64,000 nucleotides of DNA. Origin: Sphingobacterium sp. SYP-B4668 (GTDB lineage: Bacteria; Bacteroidota; Bacteroidia; Sphingobacteriales; Sphingobacteriaceae). Positions 42,790-52,971 of this stretch are shown here, piece after piece. Location: positions 4,092,001 to 4,156,000 of the forward strand of contig NZ_CP115483.1 of assembly GCF_027627455.1 (NCBI RefSeq), written 5' to 3'. Within the stretch, counting starts at the first letter, position 1; the number at the start of each line of letters is the position of its first letter. The position numbers were made by a program, and so were the translations under genes. Below the pieces are notes generated by a model. The model saw nothing but the letters and a program-made list of their open reading frames with translations, was not told the DNA's origin and ran no database searches.

Positions 42790-43305
42790 ATGAAATTTAT
42801 ATACCTCATGGTGACAACATTGTTGTTGACATTTTTAAGCTGTAAATCCGATAATCAAGGGACCTTCGCGAATGAAGATTACTCAATCTCGTACAATAAG
42901 AGTTATGATATGGATGACTCAGGTATAAATGGCACTGATTTATACATCGTGCTACCTCACGACGTGAATCAGAATTTCAGGAACAACATCAACCTACTCG
43001 TGCAGGACCTTACAGAGGCCAACCTTAATCTGGAGCAGTTTGTCGAGCTAACCGAATCCCAAATAAAATCTTCTGGACAGCTGATCAAGAGCGAAAAGAT
43101 GAATCAGAATGGTACGGAATATCAGTCTATAATATTTGAAGCAAACTTTGGAGAGGGCGATCTAAAATTTTTACAACATGATTTCGTTCAAAACAATAAA
43201 GCGTATATACTCACCTACACCGCAACAGTGGATACATTTGAAGAAAACCTTTCAAAAGCCCAAGAGGTAATGAACAGTTTTAAGCTGAAGACCAAGGGTA
43301 AATAA
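42790..43305 (+). CDS. Lipoprotein, DcrB/PsbP-like (DUF1795-type)
   Basis: A 171-aa lipoprotein (LLLTFLSC, cysteine at residue 18) with one small alpha-beta domain: YSISYNKSYDMDD, INLLVQDLTEANLNLEQFVE, GTEYQSIIFEA, QNNKAYILTYTATVDTFEENL and a closing helix EVMNSF. This order is typical of the PsbP/DcrB-like fold. Its role is unknown. The erythromycin-esterase-like gene begins 44 nt downstream in the same direction. Confidence 0.75.
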   Translation: MKFIYLMVTTLLLTFLSCKSDNQGTFANEDYSISYNKSYDMDDSGINGTDLYIVLPHDVNQNFRNNINLLVQDLTEANLNLEQFVELTESQIKSSGQLIKSEKMNQNGTEYQSIIFEANFGEGDLKFLQHDFVQNNKAYILTYTATVDTFEENLSKAQEVMNSFKLKTKGK

Positions 43306-43349
43306 TCGGGGCTTCCCACAAACTGATTATAAACACGAGAGATAAAGCC

Positions 43350-45092
43350 ATGAATTTATTGAAAAACATAATAATCGTAGGAATATTTTCTCTATATACT
43401 CCATCAGTATTTGCGCAGGCTTATCTTAACCTAGATTTTGAGAGTCAAAGGGGGAACAAATTGAATAGATGGGCAATACCCAATGTAGGCGCTACTTATA
43501 CATTAGACAGCTTAGAAAAAATTAGTGGAAGCTACAGCCTCAAGGTAAACAAAACCAATCCGAGCGATAGTATAGGTGCTTTCTTCCGGAATGAATTTCC
43601 GGTGGAATACGCAATTGGAAGAGAGTTGATTTTGAAGGGGAAAATCAAGACCACCACCAAGGACAAAGGAAATGCAGGATTAATGCTGATCGTACTAGGC
43701 GAAAACAACAAGCTGCTCCTATATGATGATATGAAAGATAGGCGATTAACAGGAAATTCGGACTGGCAGGAAATCTATATTAAAGCGAAAATTGATTCCA
43801 ATGCTAAATTTATATTATTTGGAGGAATATGTGCGGGCCAGGTGACCGCTTGGTTTGACGATTTCAAAATAACAATAGACGGTAAAGAATATAATGCTTC
43901 CGCCCCCAGAATAGAAGCACTCTCTAAGAGCGAAATCGAAGTACTCAGAGAGTACTGCTATCCACTGAAATCTTTTGACCCTATGCTTAAAGATCAAAAA
44001 GACCTAAAGATACTGGATAAACTGGTCGCAGACGCAAAAATTGTTGCTCTGGGAGAGGTATCGCATGGATCCAGCGAAATCTTCAAGATGAAACATAGGC
44101 TGATACAATACCTCGCGGAGAAAAACAACTTTGACATATTTTCGATGGAGGCTAATATGCCCGAAGCCTATCAGCTTAATGTGGAGATTGCTCATAATCG
44201 AACAAACAACTTAAACTTGCTCAATAGACTGTACTTTTGGTGCTGGAATACGAGCGAGATTTCGGATATGATCAGATGGATGGGCCATTACAATAAGTAC
44301 GGCCGGAGGCTTACTTTTTCAGGATTTGATATGCAGTACTATCAAGGATCTATAAGAGAGCTCAAAGATGGCTTTGGATACCAAGAGATTATCCACAAGG
44401 AAATAGATGCACTATCTCACATATTGGCCAAGATACATGAATTGTTTTTTAAAACTGGACAAATCACTATACCATCGGAACAGGCAGGAGAAATATCCGA
44501 GCACCTTAAGAATATAAAGGTTGCCATTGATAAAAAATATACAGGACTTAATAATGATAGGAAAGAATGGTTACTACGTAATGTCAGAATTCTGGAGCAG
44601 TTTTTAGACCAGTCAATTTCGACGAGAGACAAATATATGGCCGAGAACCTGATGTGGATATTAGGACAGAATAAAGATTCGAAGGTTATTAGTTGGGCGC
44701 ATAATGGACATATCAAGAAAAAACATAATGCTATGGGGCAATATTTGAGCTCAATACTCCAAGACAAATACATTGCTATGGGATTTGCGTTCTATGAAGG
44801 AGAGTATACTGCTGGCGGCGAAAAGGGAGTGACGACCTACCCTGCTGAAACGGCCGGTTTAGGCTCATATGAATATTTCCTGAACTCAATCAATGAACCA
44901 TTTTTTATTCTTGATCTAAAAAGAATTAAGGAAGATAGGCCCCCAGAACTAAATTGGCTTTTGTCCGATTTAGAATTTAGAACAGTCGGTGCTGTGAAAA
45001 TAGATCGAGAATTTAGAAATTTCAACATCGCAAACAACTTCGATTATCTCATTTTCATTAAAAAGTCAACTAATTCTCATTTGCTAAATTAA
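43350..45092 (+). CDS. Erythromycin esterase family protein with N-terminal beta domain
   Basis: A 580-aa exported protein (signal IIIVGIFSLYTPSVFAQ). Residues about 20-180 look like a carbohydrate-binding-like beta-sandwich (YLNLDFESQRGNKLNRWAIP, GICAGQVTAWFDDFKI). From about 215 on it is an EreA/B-like hydrolase: VALGEVSHGSSEIFKMKHRL (residues about 233-252), FDIFSMEANMPEAY and ISWAHNGHIKKK (about 450). Known members open the macrolide lactone, but most chromosomal relatives have no proven drug activity, so resistance must not be assumed. Macrolide, lactone or ester substrates are all possible. Confidence 0.88.
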   Translation: MNLLKNIIIVGIFSLYTPSVFAQAYLNLDFESQRGNKLNRWAIPNVGATYTLDSLEKISGSYSLKVNKTNPSDSIGAFFRNEFPVEYAIGRELILKGKIKTTTKDKGNAGLMLIVLGENNKLLLYDDMKDRRLTGNSDWQEIYIKAKIDSNAKFILFGGICAGQVTAWFDDFKITIDGKEYNASAPRIEALSKSEIEVLREYCYPLKSFDPMLKDQKDLKILDKLVADAKIVALGEVSHGSSEIFKMKHRLIQYLAEKNNFDIFSMEANMPEAYQLNVEIAHNRTNNLNLLNRLYFWCWNTSEISDMIRWMGHYNKYGRRLTFSGFDMQYYQGSIRELKDGFGYQEIIHKEIDALSHILAKIHELFFKTGQITIPSEQAGEISEHLKNIKVAIDKKYTGLNNDRKEWLLRNVRILEQFLDQSISTRDKYMAENLMWILGQNKDSKVISWAHNGHIKKKHNAMGQYLSSILQDKYIAMGFAFYEGEYTAGGEKGVTTYPAETAGLGSYEYFLNSINEPFFILDLKRIKEDRPPELNWLLSDLEFRTVGAVKIDREFRNFNIANNFDYLIFIKKSTNSHLLN

Positions 45093-45311
45093 TAGATTCA
45101 TATAATAATTGGCCGATGTAATAGAAATTTTCTTAGTTGTTTTTTGTAGTTTTTTTCAGGACGAGACACAAAGAATGCATCGTCCATAATAAAAGAATAT
45201 GTTGAAAAAGCGAAAGCTTTTCGGCAAGCAATATAGTATATGTCCCAAAAGACATTTGGAATACCTAACAAGAAGATTTTTGGAGCAGCTTTCCTAAAAA
45301 GAGTGTAAAAA

Positions 45312-46205
45312 ATGAAAAATAGAGCGCGTAATAAAACCTCTAACATGATGCATAAAATTCTTCCATGCATAGTTTTTATCGTGTGGTCTTGTACTGGCTG
45401 TGCACTAGCACAGTCAGAGGGCGATGTCTATGATGACAGTTTCGGAATACTAAACTTTGATTATTCCCTCAACGTCAAATCCAATGAAGTGCTATTTAAG
45501 GAACAGCCTCAGCTGGATTACTTTTCGGTATTATATCAGGATACCGTTCCTTATGCCCTATTTCTATATTTTAATCCATCCGAAAAAGATTCGGAAGGAA
45601 TATTAAAATTCTACGACCTCAATTTTGAAGGAGATAAGTATCTCTTTAAACAAGAATACGGCAATAAAATTACATTTCTAGCTCCAAAATTCAACTTCAG
45701 AAGGATATTTGGAAAGGCAGAAGGTGACATACCCCCGCATGTAGATGAAGTATGGGCAAGGGTATATCGAGATTCAATTGTGTACATTCAACGAAAATTG
45801 AGTACACGATCATATCAGCATAAAGACTATATAAAAGACACTGGACCAGGAGTACCTCCCAAATATCGCGGCGACTTGAAAAAATTGGGAGATGATCTGT
45901 CACGAGAATTTGCTAGGTCTAATAATGGCGAGCGTATAGACTCCATCCTCCTATATGAGGCTACGATTGATAAGCTAGAACACGGAGATGGCCTCTTGAT
46001 CGATCTAAAATTAATCGTGGGCAATCACTCCCCTTTCTCCATACTGATTGAAAACGCACTGCAGAAGACAAAAAAAGACTGGACACCAGCATTTTTACAT
46101 ACAGGAAGGCTCACCAAAAGTAAAACAAAGATATATGCCCGGTTAGATAGAGATGGTACTATACTGCTACAAACCCCACGTATGCTATCGTCCAGGTATA
46201 AATAA
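45312..46205 (+). CDS. Secreted hypothetical protein
   Basis: Up to 297 aa; the better start may be ATG 45345, which leaves a compact signal peptide (KILPCIVFIVWSCTGCALAQ). The mature protein is soluble and mixed alpha/beta: GILNFDYSLNVKSNEVLFKE, PYALFLYFNPSEKDSEGILK, VDEVWARVYRDSIVYIQRKL and IYARLDRDGTILLQTPR. It has no motif I recognise. The 219-nt region before it holds no supported gene. Its genome neighbours give no clear hint. Confidence 0.7.
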   Translation: MKNRARNKTSNMMHKILPCIVFIVWSCTGCALAQSEGDVYDDSFGILNFDYSLNVKSNEVLFKEQPQLDYFSVLYQDTVPYALFLYFNPSEKDSEGILKFYDLNFEGDKYLFKQEYGNKITFLAPKFNFRRIFGKAEGDIPPHVDEVWARVYRDSIVYIQRKLSTRSYQHKDYIKDTGPGVPPKYRGDLKKLGDDLSREFARSNNGERIDSILLYEATIDKLEHGDGLLIDLKLIVGNHSPFSILIENALQKTKKDWTPAFLHTGRLTKSKTKIYARLDRDGTILLQTPRMLSSRYK

Positions 46206-46461
46206 CGATTTGACGAGAGTTAACCTACTCCTTTTTTTTAAGAGGAGTTCCCTCTTCAGGGAAAAAGCATATTACGGACTATTCAAAGCCAAAGAACTAG
46301 CTGCTCCTTTGCTCCCACTTTAAACACTTCTTTTTTTCCATATTTGCGATCAAAGAAAAGAAGCAAAAGAATGCCGCTTCTTTACATTTCTTGCAGATAC
46401 ATTGTAACCTTTTCGTTTTTCATTCACCCTAATAGGATACAAATAATCAAAAAGAAAAAAA

Positions 46462-46845
46462 ATGGAAAGTAAAATCAAAAGTCAATCATTGACACAGACA
46501 TTCAACCTATTAAAGTACACATTCGGAATTGTACCAATTGTCGCAGGTGCAGACAAATTTACGAACTTGTTAACGCATTGGGAACAATATATCAGTCCTT
46601 CAATGGCTGGAGTACTACCCTTCCCCACTTCCGTATTTATGATGATTGTGGGCGTTATTGAAATAGTAGCAGGTATCATTGTGTTGAAAAAAGCCGCAAT
46701 TGGCGGTTACATTGTTGCAGGCTGGTTGACGGTTATTGCACTCACATTACTGATCGGATTTAACTATGTAGATGTAGCAGTTCGTGACCTTGTAATGGCT
46801 ATCGCAGCATTCTCAATGGCAAGAATTTCTAAATTAGTAGAATAA
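46462..46845 (+). CDS. DoxX-like four-helix membrane protein
   Basis: A 127-aa membrane protein with four TM helices, the first TFGIVPIVAGADKF, the second VFMMIVGVIEIVAGIIVL and a third GGYIVAGWLTVIALTLLIGF, as in DoxX/DoxD-like proteins. It overlaps the following ECF sigma gene (TAATG), so the two are coupled. A role in redox or stress response is possible, but no substrate is known. Confidence 0.8.
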   Translation: MESKIKSQSLTQTFNLLKYTFGIVPIVAGADKFTNLLTHWEQYISPSMAGVLPFPTSVFMMIVGVIEIVAGIIVLKKAAIGGYIVAGWLTVIALTLLIGFNYVDVAVRDLVMAIAAFSMARISKLVE

Positions 46846-47501
46846 TGACAATGAAACAATTTGACCAATTAACAGTGGTTGAAATTATCAATCGTATTTT
46901 AAACGGAGATAAACTGCTTTACGAAATTATTGTAAGGCGGTTTAATCCCTATTTATATAAAATTGGGCGGTCGTACAACTACAATCACGAAGACACACAG
47001 GATCTGATGCAGGATACATATATCGATGCTTTCAAGAGTTTATCTCAGTTGGAACAACCTTCAAACTTTAAAACCTGGATAATTAGGATAATGCTTAATA
47101 ATTGCTACCGAAAAAAGCAAAAATTCAGTTATAAGAATGAATGTGCCAACGAAACCGTCCATGAAAACGTAACGCAAATGTTCAGTAATTCAAATAACAA
47201 TATGCAAAGGGAAATTCACATCCGTGAGTTAGGAAATGTAATTGAAAAATCACTTTCCAAAATTCCCGAGGATTATAGGATGGTGTTTTCTTTACGGGAG
47301 ATCAACGGATTGAATGTTGCTGAAACTTCTTCCGTACTTGATATTAGTGAAGCAAATGTGAAGGTACGATTGACCCGAGCTAAAGCTATGTTGCGAATTG
47401 AAATAGAAAAATCGTACACGGCAGAAGAATTGTTTGAGTTTAATCTATGCCATTGCAACCCGTTTACAGCACGCGTGATGAACATAGTTAATGAACTATA
47501 A
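46845..47501 (+). CDS. ECF RNA polymerase sigma factor, coupled to DoxX-like gene
   Basis: A 218-aa sigma-70 family factor. Region 2 is seen in YEIIVRRFNPYLYKIGRSY and HEDTQDLMQDTYIDAFKSL; region 4 is LSKIPEDYRMVFSLREINGL followed by VLDISEANVKVRLTRAKAML. The C-terminal tail has a CHC cluster (FNLCHCNPFTARVM) of a type often found in such sigma factors. No anti-sigma gene follows immediately. It shares a transcript with the DoxX-like protein, an arrangement common in Bacteroidota. Confidence 0.9.
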   Translation: MTMKQFDQLTVVEIINRILNGDKLLYEIIVRRFNPYLYKIGRSYNYNHEDTQDLMQDTYIDAFKSLSQLEQPSNFKTWIIRIMLNNCYRKKQKFSYKNECANETVHENVTQMFSNSNNNMQREIHIRELGNVIEKSLSKIPEDYRMVFSLREINGLNVAETSSVLDISEANVKVRLTRAKAMLRIEIEKSYTAEELFEFNLCHCNPFTARVMNIVNEL

Positions 47502-47659
47502 AAGTCTTATGAACGAATTATTAGGCATTGGTTTGGGAACACCTCATTAAAAAAATAGACAGTGCCTATCTGTCGTAAAATCAGAATAAGGAGTTTTTTT
47601 AATAGATTTTATCTAAGTCGATTTTTATTAATATTTTAGACCTCGATGCGGAGGATAAA

Positions 47660-48205
47660 ATGTTAAAGAAAACGATGGATATAGAATGGAAGGCAGTTCT
47701 GGACGCAATTGCGTCTGGAGATGAAACGGCCTTTAAAAAAATATTCTTTCACTTCTACGACAGTCTACTGCATTTTTCATCTTCAATTACAAAAGACACA
47801 GAAGTCGCCGAAGATATTGTCTCCGAGTTGATGGCTAAGATATGGACCAGTACCGATAAATTTCAACGTGTATCCAATTTGAAAACATATTTATTTCAAT
47901 CTGTCAAAAATAGCGCACTCAATCACCTTTCCCAACAAAAGGTCAGGATCTTGCACAAAGAATCGGAACGAGAGGTACAGCATCCTTATACACCGGAAGA
48001 GCTTGTGCTAACCAAAGAGTTCCTGCAACAACTGGAAAGCGCAATAGATAAGATGCCTCCTAAAATGAAAATGGCCTTTACTTTGGTTAAAGACAACTCC
48101 TTGAGCTACCGCGAAACAGCCAGTATTATGGAGGTCAGCGTGAATACAGTGGACCGGCATATTCAAATGGCCTTAAAACACATAAGAGCTCTTTTAAAAA
48201 AATAA
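47660..48205 (+). CDS. FecI-type ECF sigma factor of the SusCD locus
   Basis: A 181-aa ECF sigma factor of the Bacteroidetes FecI class. Region 2: FHFYDSLLHFSSSITKDTEVAEDIVSEL in part (residues about 30-55); region 4: KMPPKMKMAFTLVKDNSLSY followed by TASIMEVSVNTVDRHI. It is followed by a FecR-type anti-sigma gene and an STN-domain SusC gene, the full set for outer-membrane-to-nucleus-like signal transfer across the envelope: substrate in SusC, FecR in the inner membrane, sigma in the cytoplasm. It probably activates the SusCD-sulfatase genes. Confidence 0.92.
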   Translation: MLKKTMDIEWKAVLDAIASGDETAFKKIFFHFYDSLLHFSSSITKDTEVAEDIVSELMAKIWTSTDKFQRVSNLKTYLFQSVKNSALNHLSQQKVRILHKESEREVQHPYTPEELVLTKEFLQQLESAIDKMPPKMKMAFTLVKDNSLSYRETASIMEVSVNTVDRHIQMALKHIRALLKK

Positions 48206-48269
48206 TTTTTTTTCCATTGGTGAATTTGTCACGCTGAATTGTCTTATATAAAAACAGCCAAGACATAAC

Positions 48270-49343
48270 ATGAGCGAAGATCAATTTTATGAGCTAATAC
48301 ACAAATATCTAAAGCGAGAAATTACTAAAGACGAACAGATACTGTTGGAAAATCATTTGGCAAATGACAACAACAGTCGCGCCCTATTTGATTCGTTAAC
48401 AAAATCAACCATAAAAAAGAGTTCGACGACAGAATTGCAAGCTAAATTGGAGCGTATAGTGGCCTCTTCAAGGCGGACATCGGGTGCTACGGTTGAAAAG
48501 AAACCTGTTAGAATCCCTTTCAAGATAACTGCTATTGCTGCGGCTGCTATCGGTATACTATTCTTGTTCTCGGCGATTCTTTTGCAAAAAAATCATAAAG
48601 CAAAAACGTCTGGAGCGCTTGCGCAGACGATAAATACTAAAAATGCCGAAAGGAAAAAGATAACCCTTCCAGATGGTACGATCGTATGGCTAAATAGCGG
48701 CAGTCACATATCCTACCTCCCCACATTTGGAAAGACCGACCGTAATATACAATTAGAAGGTGAGGCTTTTTTTGAGGTGACCTCGAATAAGGAATTACCG
48801 ATGATCGTATCTGCCAAAGAAATAAAGATAAAGGTAATAGGGACTTCATTTAACATCAAATCCTATTCGGATGAAGACACGTACGAAGCCAGCCTTATGG
48901 AAGGTAAAATCGAACTATACGTGGATAAAAAGAACCAATCGGCCGAACAGGTATACCATCTTATCCCAGGTGAAAAAATAAAGATACGGACAAACCTTAC
49001 GACCGGCAAGCTCGACCAGCAATCTATAGACCAATCGGCACCCACGGAAGAGTATCGAGTTGAAAAGACCTTATTTGGCAAAATGGCCGATGGTGAGATA
49101 CCTTCAGAAATAGCCTGGAAAGAGGACAAACTGGCATTTGATAGCGAGCCATTGTCTACAGCGGTACTGAAAATGGAAAAATGGTATGACACCAAAATCG
49201 AACTGCAAAATGTCGATTTGGCGAACCTTTCCGTTACAGGGACATTTACGGAAAAACGTGCCGAGGATGTCTTAGAAATATTGCAATATGGTGGAGCAAA
49301 CTTCAAGTACAAAAAACAAAATCAAAAAATCATTATTTACTAA
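48270..49343 (+). CDS. FecR family anti-sigma factor
   Basis: A 357-aa inner-membrane protein. The cytoplasmic N-terminus (ELIHKYLKREITKDEQILLENHL) binds the sigma factor; a TM helix spans about residues 90-110 (ITAIAAAAIGILFLFSAI). The periplasmic FecR domain has RKKITLPDGTIVWLNSGSHI and FFEVTSNKELPMIVSAKEI, and a C-terminal DUF4974 domain ends TFTEKRAEDVLEILQY. It should receive the signal from the STN domain of the SusC encoded next. It follows the sigma gene by 64 nt. Confidence 0.94.
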   Translation: MSEDQFYELIHKYLKREITKDEQILLENHLANDNNSRALFDSLTKSTIKKSSTTELQAKLERIVASSRRTSGATVEKKPVRIPFKITAIAAAAIGILFLFSAILLQKNHKAKTSGALAQTINTKNAERKKITLPDGTIVWLNSGSHISYLPTFGKTDRNIQLEGEAFFEVTSNKELPMIVSAKEIKIKVIGTSFNIKSYSDEDTYEASLMEGKIELYVDKKNQSAEQVYHLIPGEKIKIRTNLTTGKLDQQSIDQSAPTEEYRVEKTLFGKMADGEIPSEIAWKEDKLAFDSEPLSTAVLKMEKWYDTKIELQNVDLANLSVTGTFTEKRAEDVLEILQYGGANFKYKKQNQKIIIY

Positions 49344-49451
49344 CAAAACCAGAAGAGATGGAATAAATTGACCTATTAAAAAAGGATACATCAAAAGATG
49401 TACCCTTAAACTTATGTATGATTAATCAATTAACAAGTACCTCGCCGTGAG

Positions 49452-49466
49452 AAAGTACGGTACTTT
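49452..49466. promoter_or_regulatory. 15-bp palindrome before susC
   Basis: AAAGTAC-G-GTACTTT, a perfect palindrome 25 nt upstream of the SusC start in the 148-nt FecR-SusC gap. It may be an operator or a short leader hairpin; low certainty. Confidence 0.3.
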
Positions 49467-49491
49467 ATTAAAAATCAATTAAATCAAATTT

Positions 49492-52400
49492 ATGAAAATT
49501 AATTTACATGCCAACAATGCGCGTGTGCAGATTCCTTTATCCCTAAAGATCCTATTGATGCTTAAGCTAGTCATTTGCTTATTGTTTATATCTTCGACTT
49601 CTGCCTTGGCTAATAATTCATTTGCCCAAGAAAAGGTCACATTACGCCTATTCGACAGTGACCTTAAAGATGTAATCAAATCAATCGAAAAGCAAACCAA
49701 AGTCAAATTTATCTACCTCGACAATCTTTTATTGGACAATCAAGTTGGATCCATTAATGTGTCAAACCAGCCTTGGTCACAGGTATTACTTCCTCTGCTC
49801 AACAGTGCAGGACTATCGATCAAAAGATTGGAAGATAGTAGGATGATCATCACACCTTTGGACAAAAAACGACAAGGACAGCCCATCAAAGGGATTGTAC
49901 TGGACAATACAGGTAAGCCACTCTCAGGTGTATCTATCATTGAGAAAGGCTCCAACAATGGAACTAGCAGTAACGAGAATGGGAGGTTTGAGCTACTGGC
50001 AAGTAAGAATGAAGCAATACTGATCATAAGCTATATAGGCTACCTGAGTCAAGAAACGACAGCGTCTAGTCAAGAAATGCGTATTGTCATGGAAGAGGAT
50101 ATCACGTCTTTGGACGAAGTCGTCGTCGTAGGCTTCGGAACTCAAAAGAAAGCCAACCTGACCGGGGCAGTATCTTCAGTGGACATGGACAAGGTACTCG
50201 GAGACAGACCGGTAAGTAGTGCTTCCCAAGCACTACAGGGAGCTATGCCGGGTATGCAGGTCACATTTGGTAGCGGACGCCCCGGCCAAGGCACAGATCT
50301 GAATATTAGAGGTGTGACTTCGATCAATGGGGGCGCACCACTGGTATTGGTCGATAATGTCCCGATGAATATAGATGACGTGAACCCAAAAGATATCCAA
50401 AATGTGACCATTTTGAAGGACGCAGCAGCGGCTTCCATATACGGGGCCCGAGCGGCATATGGAGTCATCTTGATCACCACCAAAAAAGCCGGTAGAAACC
50501 AACCAACAAGATTTAATTATTCAACCAACCTGACTTCGTCCAAAGCTACGACATTGCCCGAAAAAGCTAGTCCATTGGAATTTGTGCAAGGATTAAAGGA
50601 TTTCGGCAATACAACAAATTGGACCGGTCAAAATGTAGATACTTGGCTAAATTTGCTGAGAGAATATGAGGCTGATCCAACGAAATATCCTGAAGGAATA
50701 ACGACAGTAGGTAACACCAAATATCCGTTGAAAACACATGACCTCTATAATGAGGTGTTCACAACAGGCTTTGAACAGCTTCATAACCTCTCTTTCAGTG
50801 GAGGTAGTGAAAAGATAGCCTATCGACTATCAGGTATGTATGCTGATGAAGATGGAATAATGACAACCAGCAACGACAAGTACAGCAGATACAACCTAAA
50901 TGCTTACGTAAGTACGGAACTGGCCAAAAATCTAAACGTCAGTGCCAACATCTTATATAAGAACGATAAAAGGAAAACTCCAATGAATATGACAGAAATG
51001 TTCTACCGAGCAATTACTTTTGGTTCTTATCTCGACCCTGGATACGCAGAAGCGATGGATGGTACCTTGATCCCCTACGGTTCACCCAATAATTACCTGA
51101 AGTACGAGCAGCCTGAACAAGATTATAACGACGACTTGCGTCTTTTTGGTAAAGCGGAATACAACCCCTTAAAGGGATTGAATATTACTGCGGAGTATAC
51201 TTTCAATAAAACGAATAAGAATAATAAATTCTTCCAAACAAAGAACAAGTACATGAATCCGAACAACTATACGGAAGAATACCTGTTCAATAATCAATTT
51301 TATAGAAGACGTAACAGCATAACGAACTACAATGCGTTAAACTTTTACGCTAACTACACACACAGTATTGGTAATCATAATCTAAAATACCTGTTGGGTA
51401 CCAATTATGAAAAGAGCCATTTCGAAAGTTTCACAGCAACCCGATACGACATATTAAATCCTACATCACCATCACTAGGGACAAGTAGTGGTACCCAAGA
51501 GGTAGACGATTCGTTTGGTCAATATGCCGTACTGGGTTATTTTGGACGTATAAACTACGATTACAAAAACAAATATCTACTTGAAGTCAATGGACGCTTA
51601 GATGGTTCTTCTCGCTTCCAAGAGGGGTCAAGATTTGGATTCTTCCCATCCGTATCGGCCGGGTGGAATGTGACTGAAGAGGAGTTCATGTCTCCTATTC
51701 GTAATTTGGTCCCTTTGCTAAAGTTCAGAGGATCCTTCGGTGAAATCGGAAACCAAGTGGTCTTGAATTCGAATAATGAGCAAGTCTATTTCCCAGTGAA
51801 CCCTGAAATGACAACGACAAATGCGGGATGGATAAATCCAGAGACGGGTATCCGCTACCTAACCATCAATCGTCCAGACCTCGTGTCTTCGACATTCACA
51901 TGGGAAGTGGTAAGGACATTAAATCTTGGTGTGGATGTAGGATTATTCAATAATAAGCTGACGACAAGCTTCGATTGGTTCAGAAGACAGACCATCGGTA
52001 TGTTGTACCCAGGAGCAGATCTGCCAGCGGTATTAGGATCTACCCCACCTTATCAGAATGTCACCGACCTGGAATCAAAAGGCTGGGAATGGGAATTGGC
52101 ATGGAAAGACAAAATCAACGCCTTCAGCTACTCTTTGGGCTTTAATTTATCGGATAATAGAGGATTCATAACACGCATCAACAACAGTGCGGGCAATATT
52201 AGCAGCTATTACAAGGGACACGAAATGGGCGAAATCTGGGGCTATGTAACAGATCGCTATTACACGGTTGATGATTTTGAGCCTGGCTCTATCAAAGACG
52301 GTCTAATAGGAGGGAAACTCAAACCCGGCATTCCATATTTCAATGGTGTGGCACAAAATCCGGGCGATGTACTGTATAAAGACCTGAATGGTGATGGCAT

Positions 52401-52953
52401 CATATTTTCTGGAAATGGTACACTCAGCAACCCTGGTGACATGCAGATTATCGGGAACAATCGAAGACGGTATCAATTCGGTATCAATGGTAATTTTAGC
52501 TATAAGAATATAGACTTATCCATATTTTTACAGGGCGTAGGCAAACGTGATCTGTGGATGAGTAATCCAATCATTTGGCCATTAACCAATGAGTTTGCAA
52601 CACTTTATCAACACACGTTAGATTATTGGACAACAGAAAATCAGGATGCATACTACGGTCGCGTATATGCCAATGGGTCATTAAATACCGGGGCCAACCG
52701 TAGGGTACAAACCAAGTACCTGCAAGATGGCTCATATCTGCGTGTTCGAAATATCACGGTAGGCTATAACTTGGGGAAAGAGTTGTTAAAGACCAAAAAG
52801 ATTGAAAATATCCGTCTTTATTTCACTGGTGAGAACTTATTCCTATTTGACAAACTCCCTCAAGGAATCGAGGCTGACGCGGAGAATCTTAACTCGGGGG
52901 GTATCTATCCTTATTTGAAAAAATTTAGCGCTGGAATCAATATCAACTTCTAA
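49492..52953 (+). CDS. SusC-type TonB-dependent transporter with STN signalling domain
   Basis: An 1153-aa outer-membrane transporter. After the signal region (to about residue 45) comes an STN domain (VTLRLFDSDLKDVIKSIEK, about 50-115) that contacts FecR, a carboxypeptidase-regulatory-like domain (IKGIVLDNTGKPLSGVSI, about 125-205), the SusC signature LDEVVVVGFGTQKK and plug (VTILKDAAAASIYGARAAYG), and a 22-strand barrel ending FSAGININF. It imports oligosaccharides together with the SusD lipoprotein encoded 18 nt downstream. The two sulfatases that follow suggest a sulfated glycan. Confidence 0.96.
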   Translation: MKINLHANNARVQIPLSLKILLMLKLVICLLFISSTSALANNSFAQEKVTLRLFDSDLKDVIKSIEKQTKVKFIYLDNLLLDNQVGSINVSNQPWSQVLLPLLNSAGLSIKRLEDSRMIITPLDKKRQGQPIKGIVLDNTGKPLSGVSIIEKGSNNGTSSNENGRFELLASKNEAILIISYIGYLSQETTASSQEMRIVMEEDITSLDEVVVVGFGTQKKANLTGAVSSVDMDKVLGDRPVSSASQALQGAMPGMQVTFGSGRPGQGTDLNIRGVTSINGGAPLVLVDNVPMNIDDVNPKDIQNVTILKDAAAASIYGARAAYGVILITTKKAGRNQPTRFNYSTNLTSSKATTLPEKASPLEFVQGLKDFGNTTNWTGQNVDTWLNLLREYEADPTKYPEGITTVGNTKYPLKTHDLYNEVFTTGFEQLHNLSFSGGSEKIAYRLSGMYADEDGIMTTSNDKYSRYNLNAYVSTELAKNLNVSANILYKNDKRKTPMNMTEMFYRAITFGSYLDPGYAEAMDGTLIPYGSPNNYLKYEQPEQDYNDDLRLFGKAEYNPLKGLNITAEYTFNKTNKNNKFFQTKNKYMNPNNYTEEYLFNNQFYRRRNSITNYNALNFYANYTHSIGNHNLKYLLGTNYEKSHFESFTATRYDILNPTSPSLGTSSGTQEVDDSFGQYAVLGYFGRINYDYKNKYLLEVNGRLDGSSRFQEGSRFGFFPSVSAGWNVTEEEFMSPIRNLVPLLKFRGSFGEIGNQVVLNSNNEQVYFPVNPEMTTTNAGWINPETGIRYLTINRPDLVSSTFTWEVVRTLNLGVDVGLFNNKLTTSFDWFRRQTIGMLYPGADLPAVLGSTPPYQNVTDLESKGWEWELAWKDKINAFSYSLGFNLSDNRGFITRINNSAGNISSYYKGHEMGEIWGYVTDRYYTVDDFEPGSIKDGLIGGKLKPGIPYFNGVAQNPGDVLYKDLNGDGIIFSGNGTLSNPGDMQIIGNNRRRYQFGINGNFSYKNIDLSIFLQGVGKRDLWMSNPIIWPLTNEFATLYQHTLDYWTTENQDAYYGRVYANGSLNTGANRRVQTKYLQDGSYLRVRNITVGYNLGKELLKTKKIENIRLYFTGENLFLFDKLPQGIEADAENLNSGGIYPYLKKFSAGININF

Positions 52954-52971
52954 CCCACAACTCCTACGAAA

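Noticed and set aside
43350..45092. Macrolide resistance gene
   Set aside because: Family membership alone does not show drug activity; the export signal and added domain argue for another substrate.
45098..45370. 90-codon minus-strand frame before the secreted hypothetical protein
   Set aside because: It overlaps the start of the plus-strand gene and shows no protein-like features.
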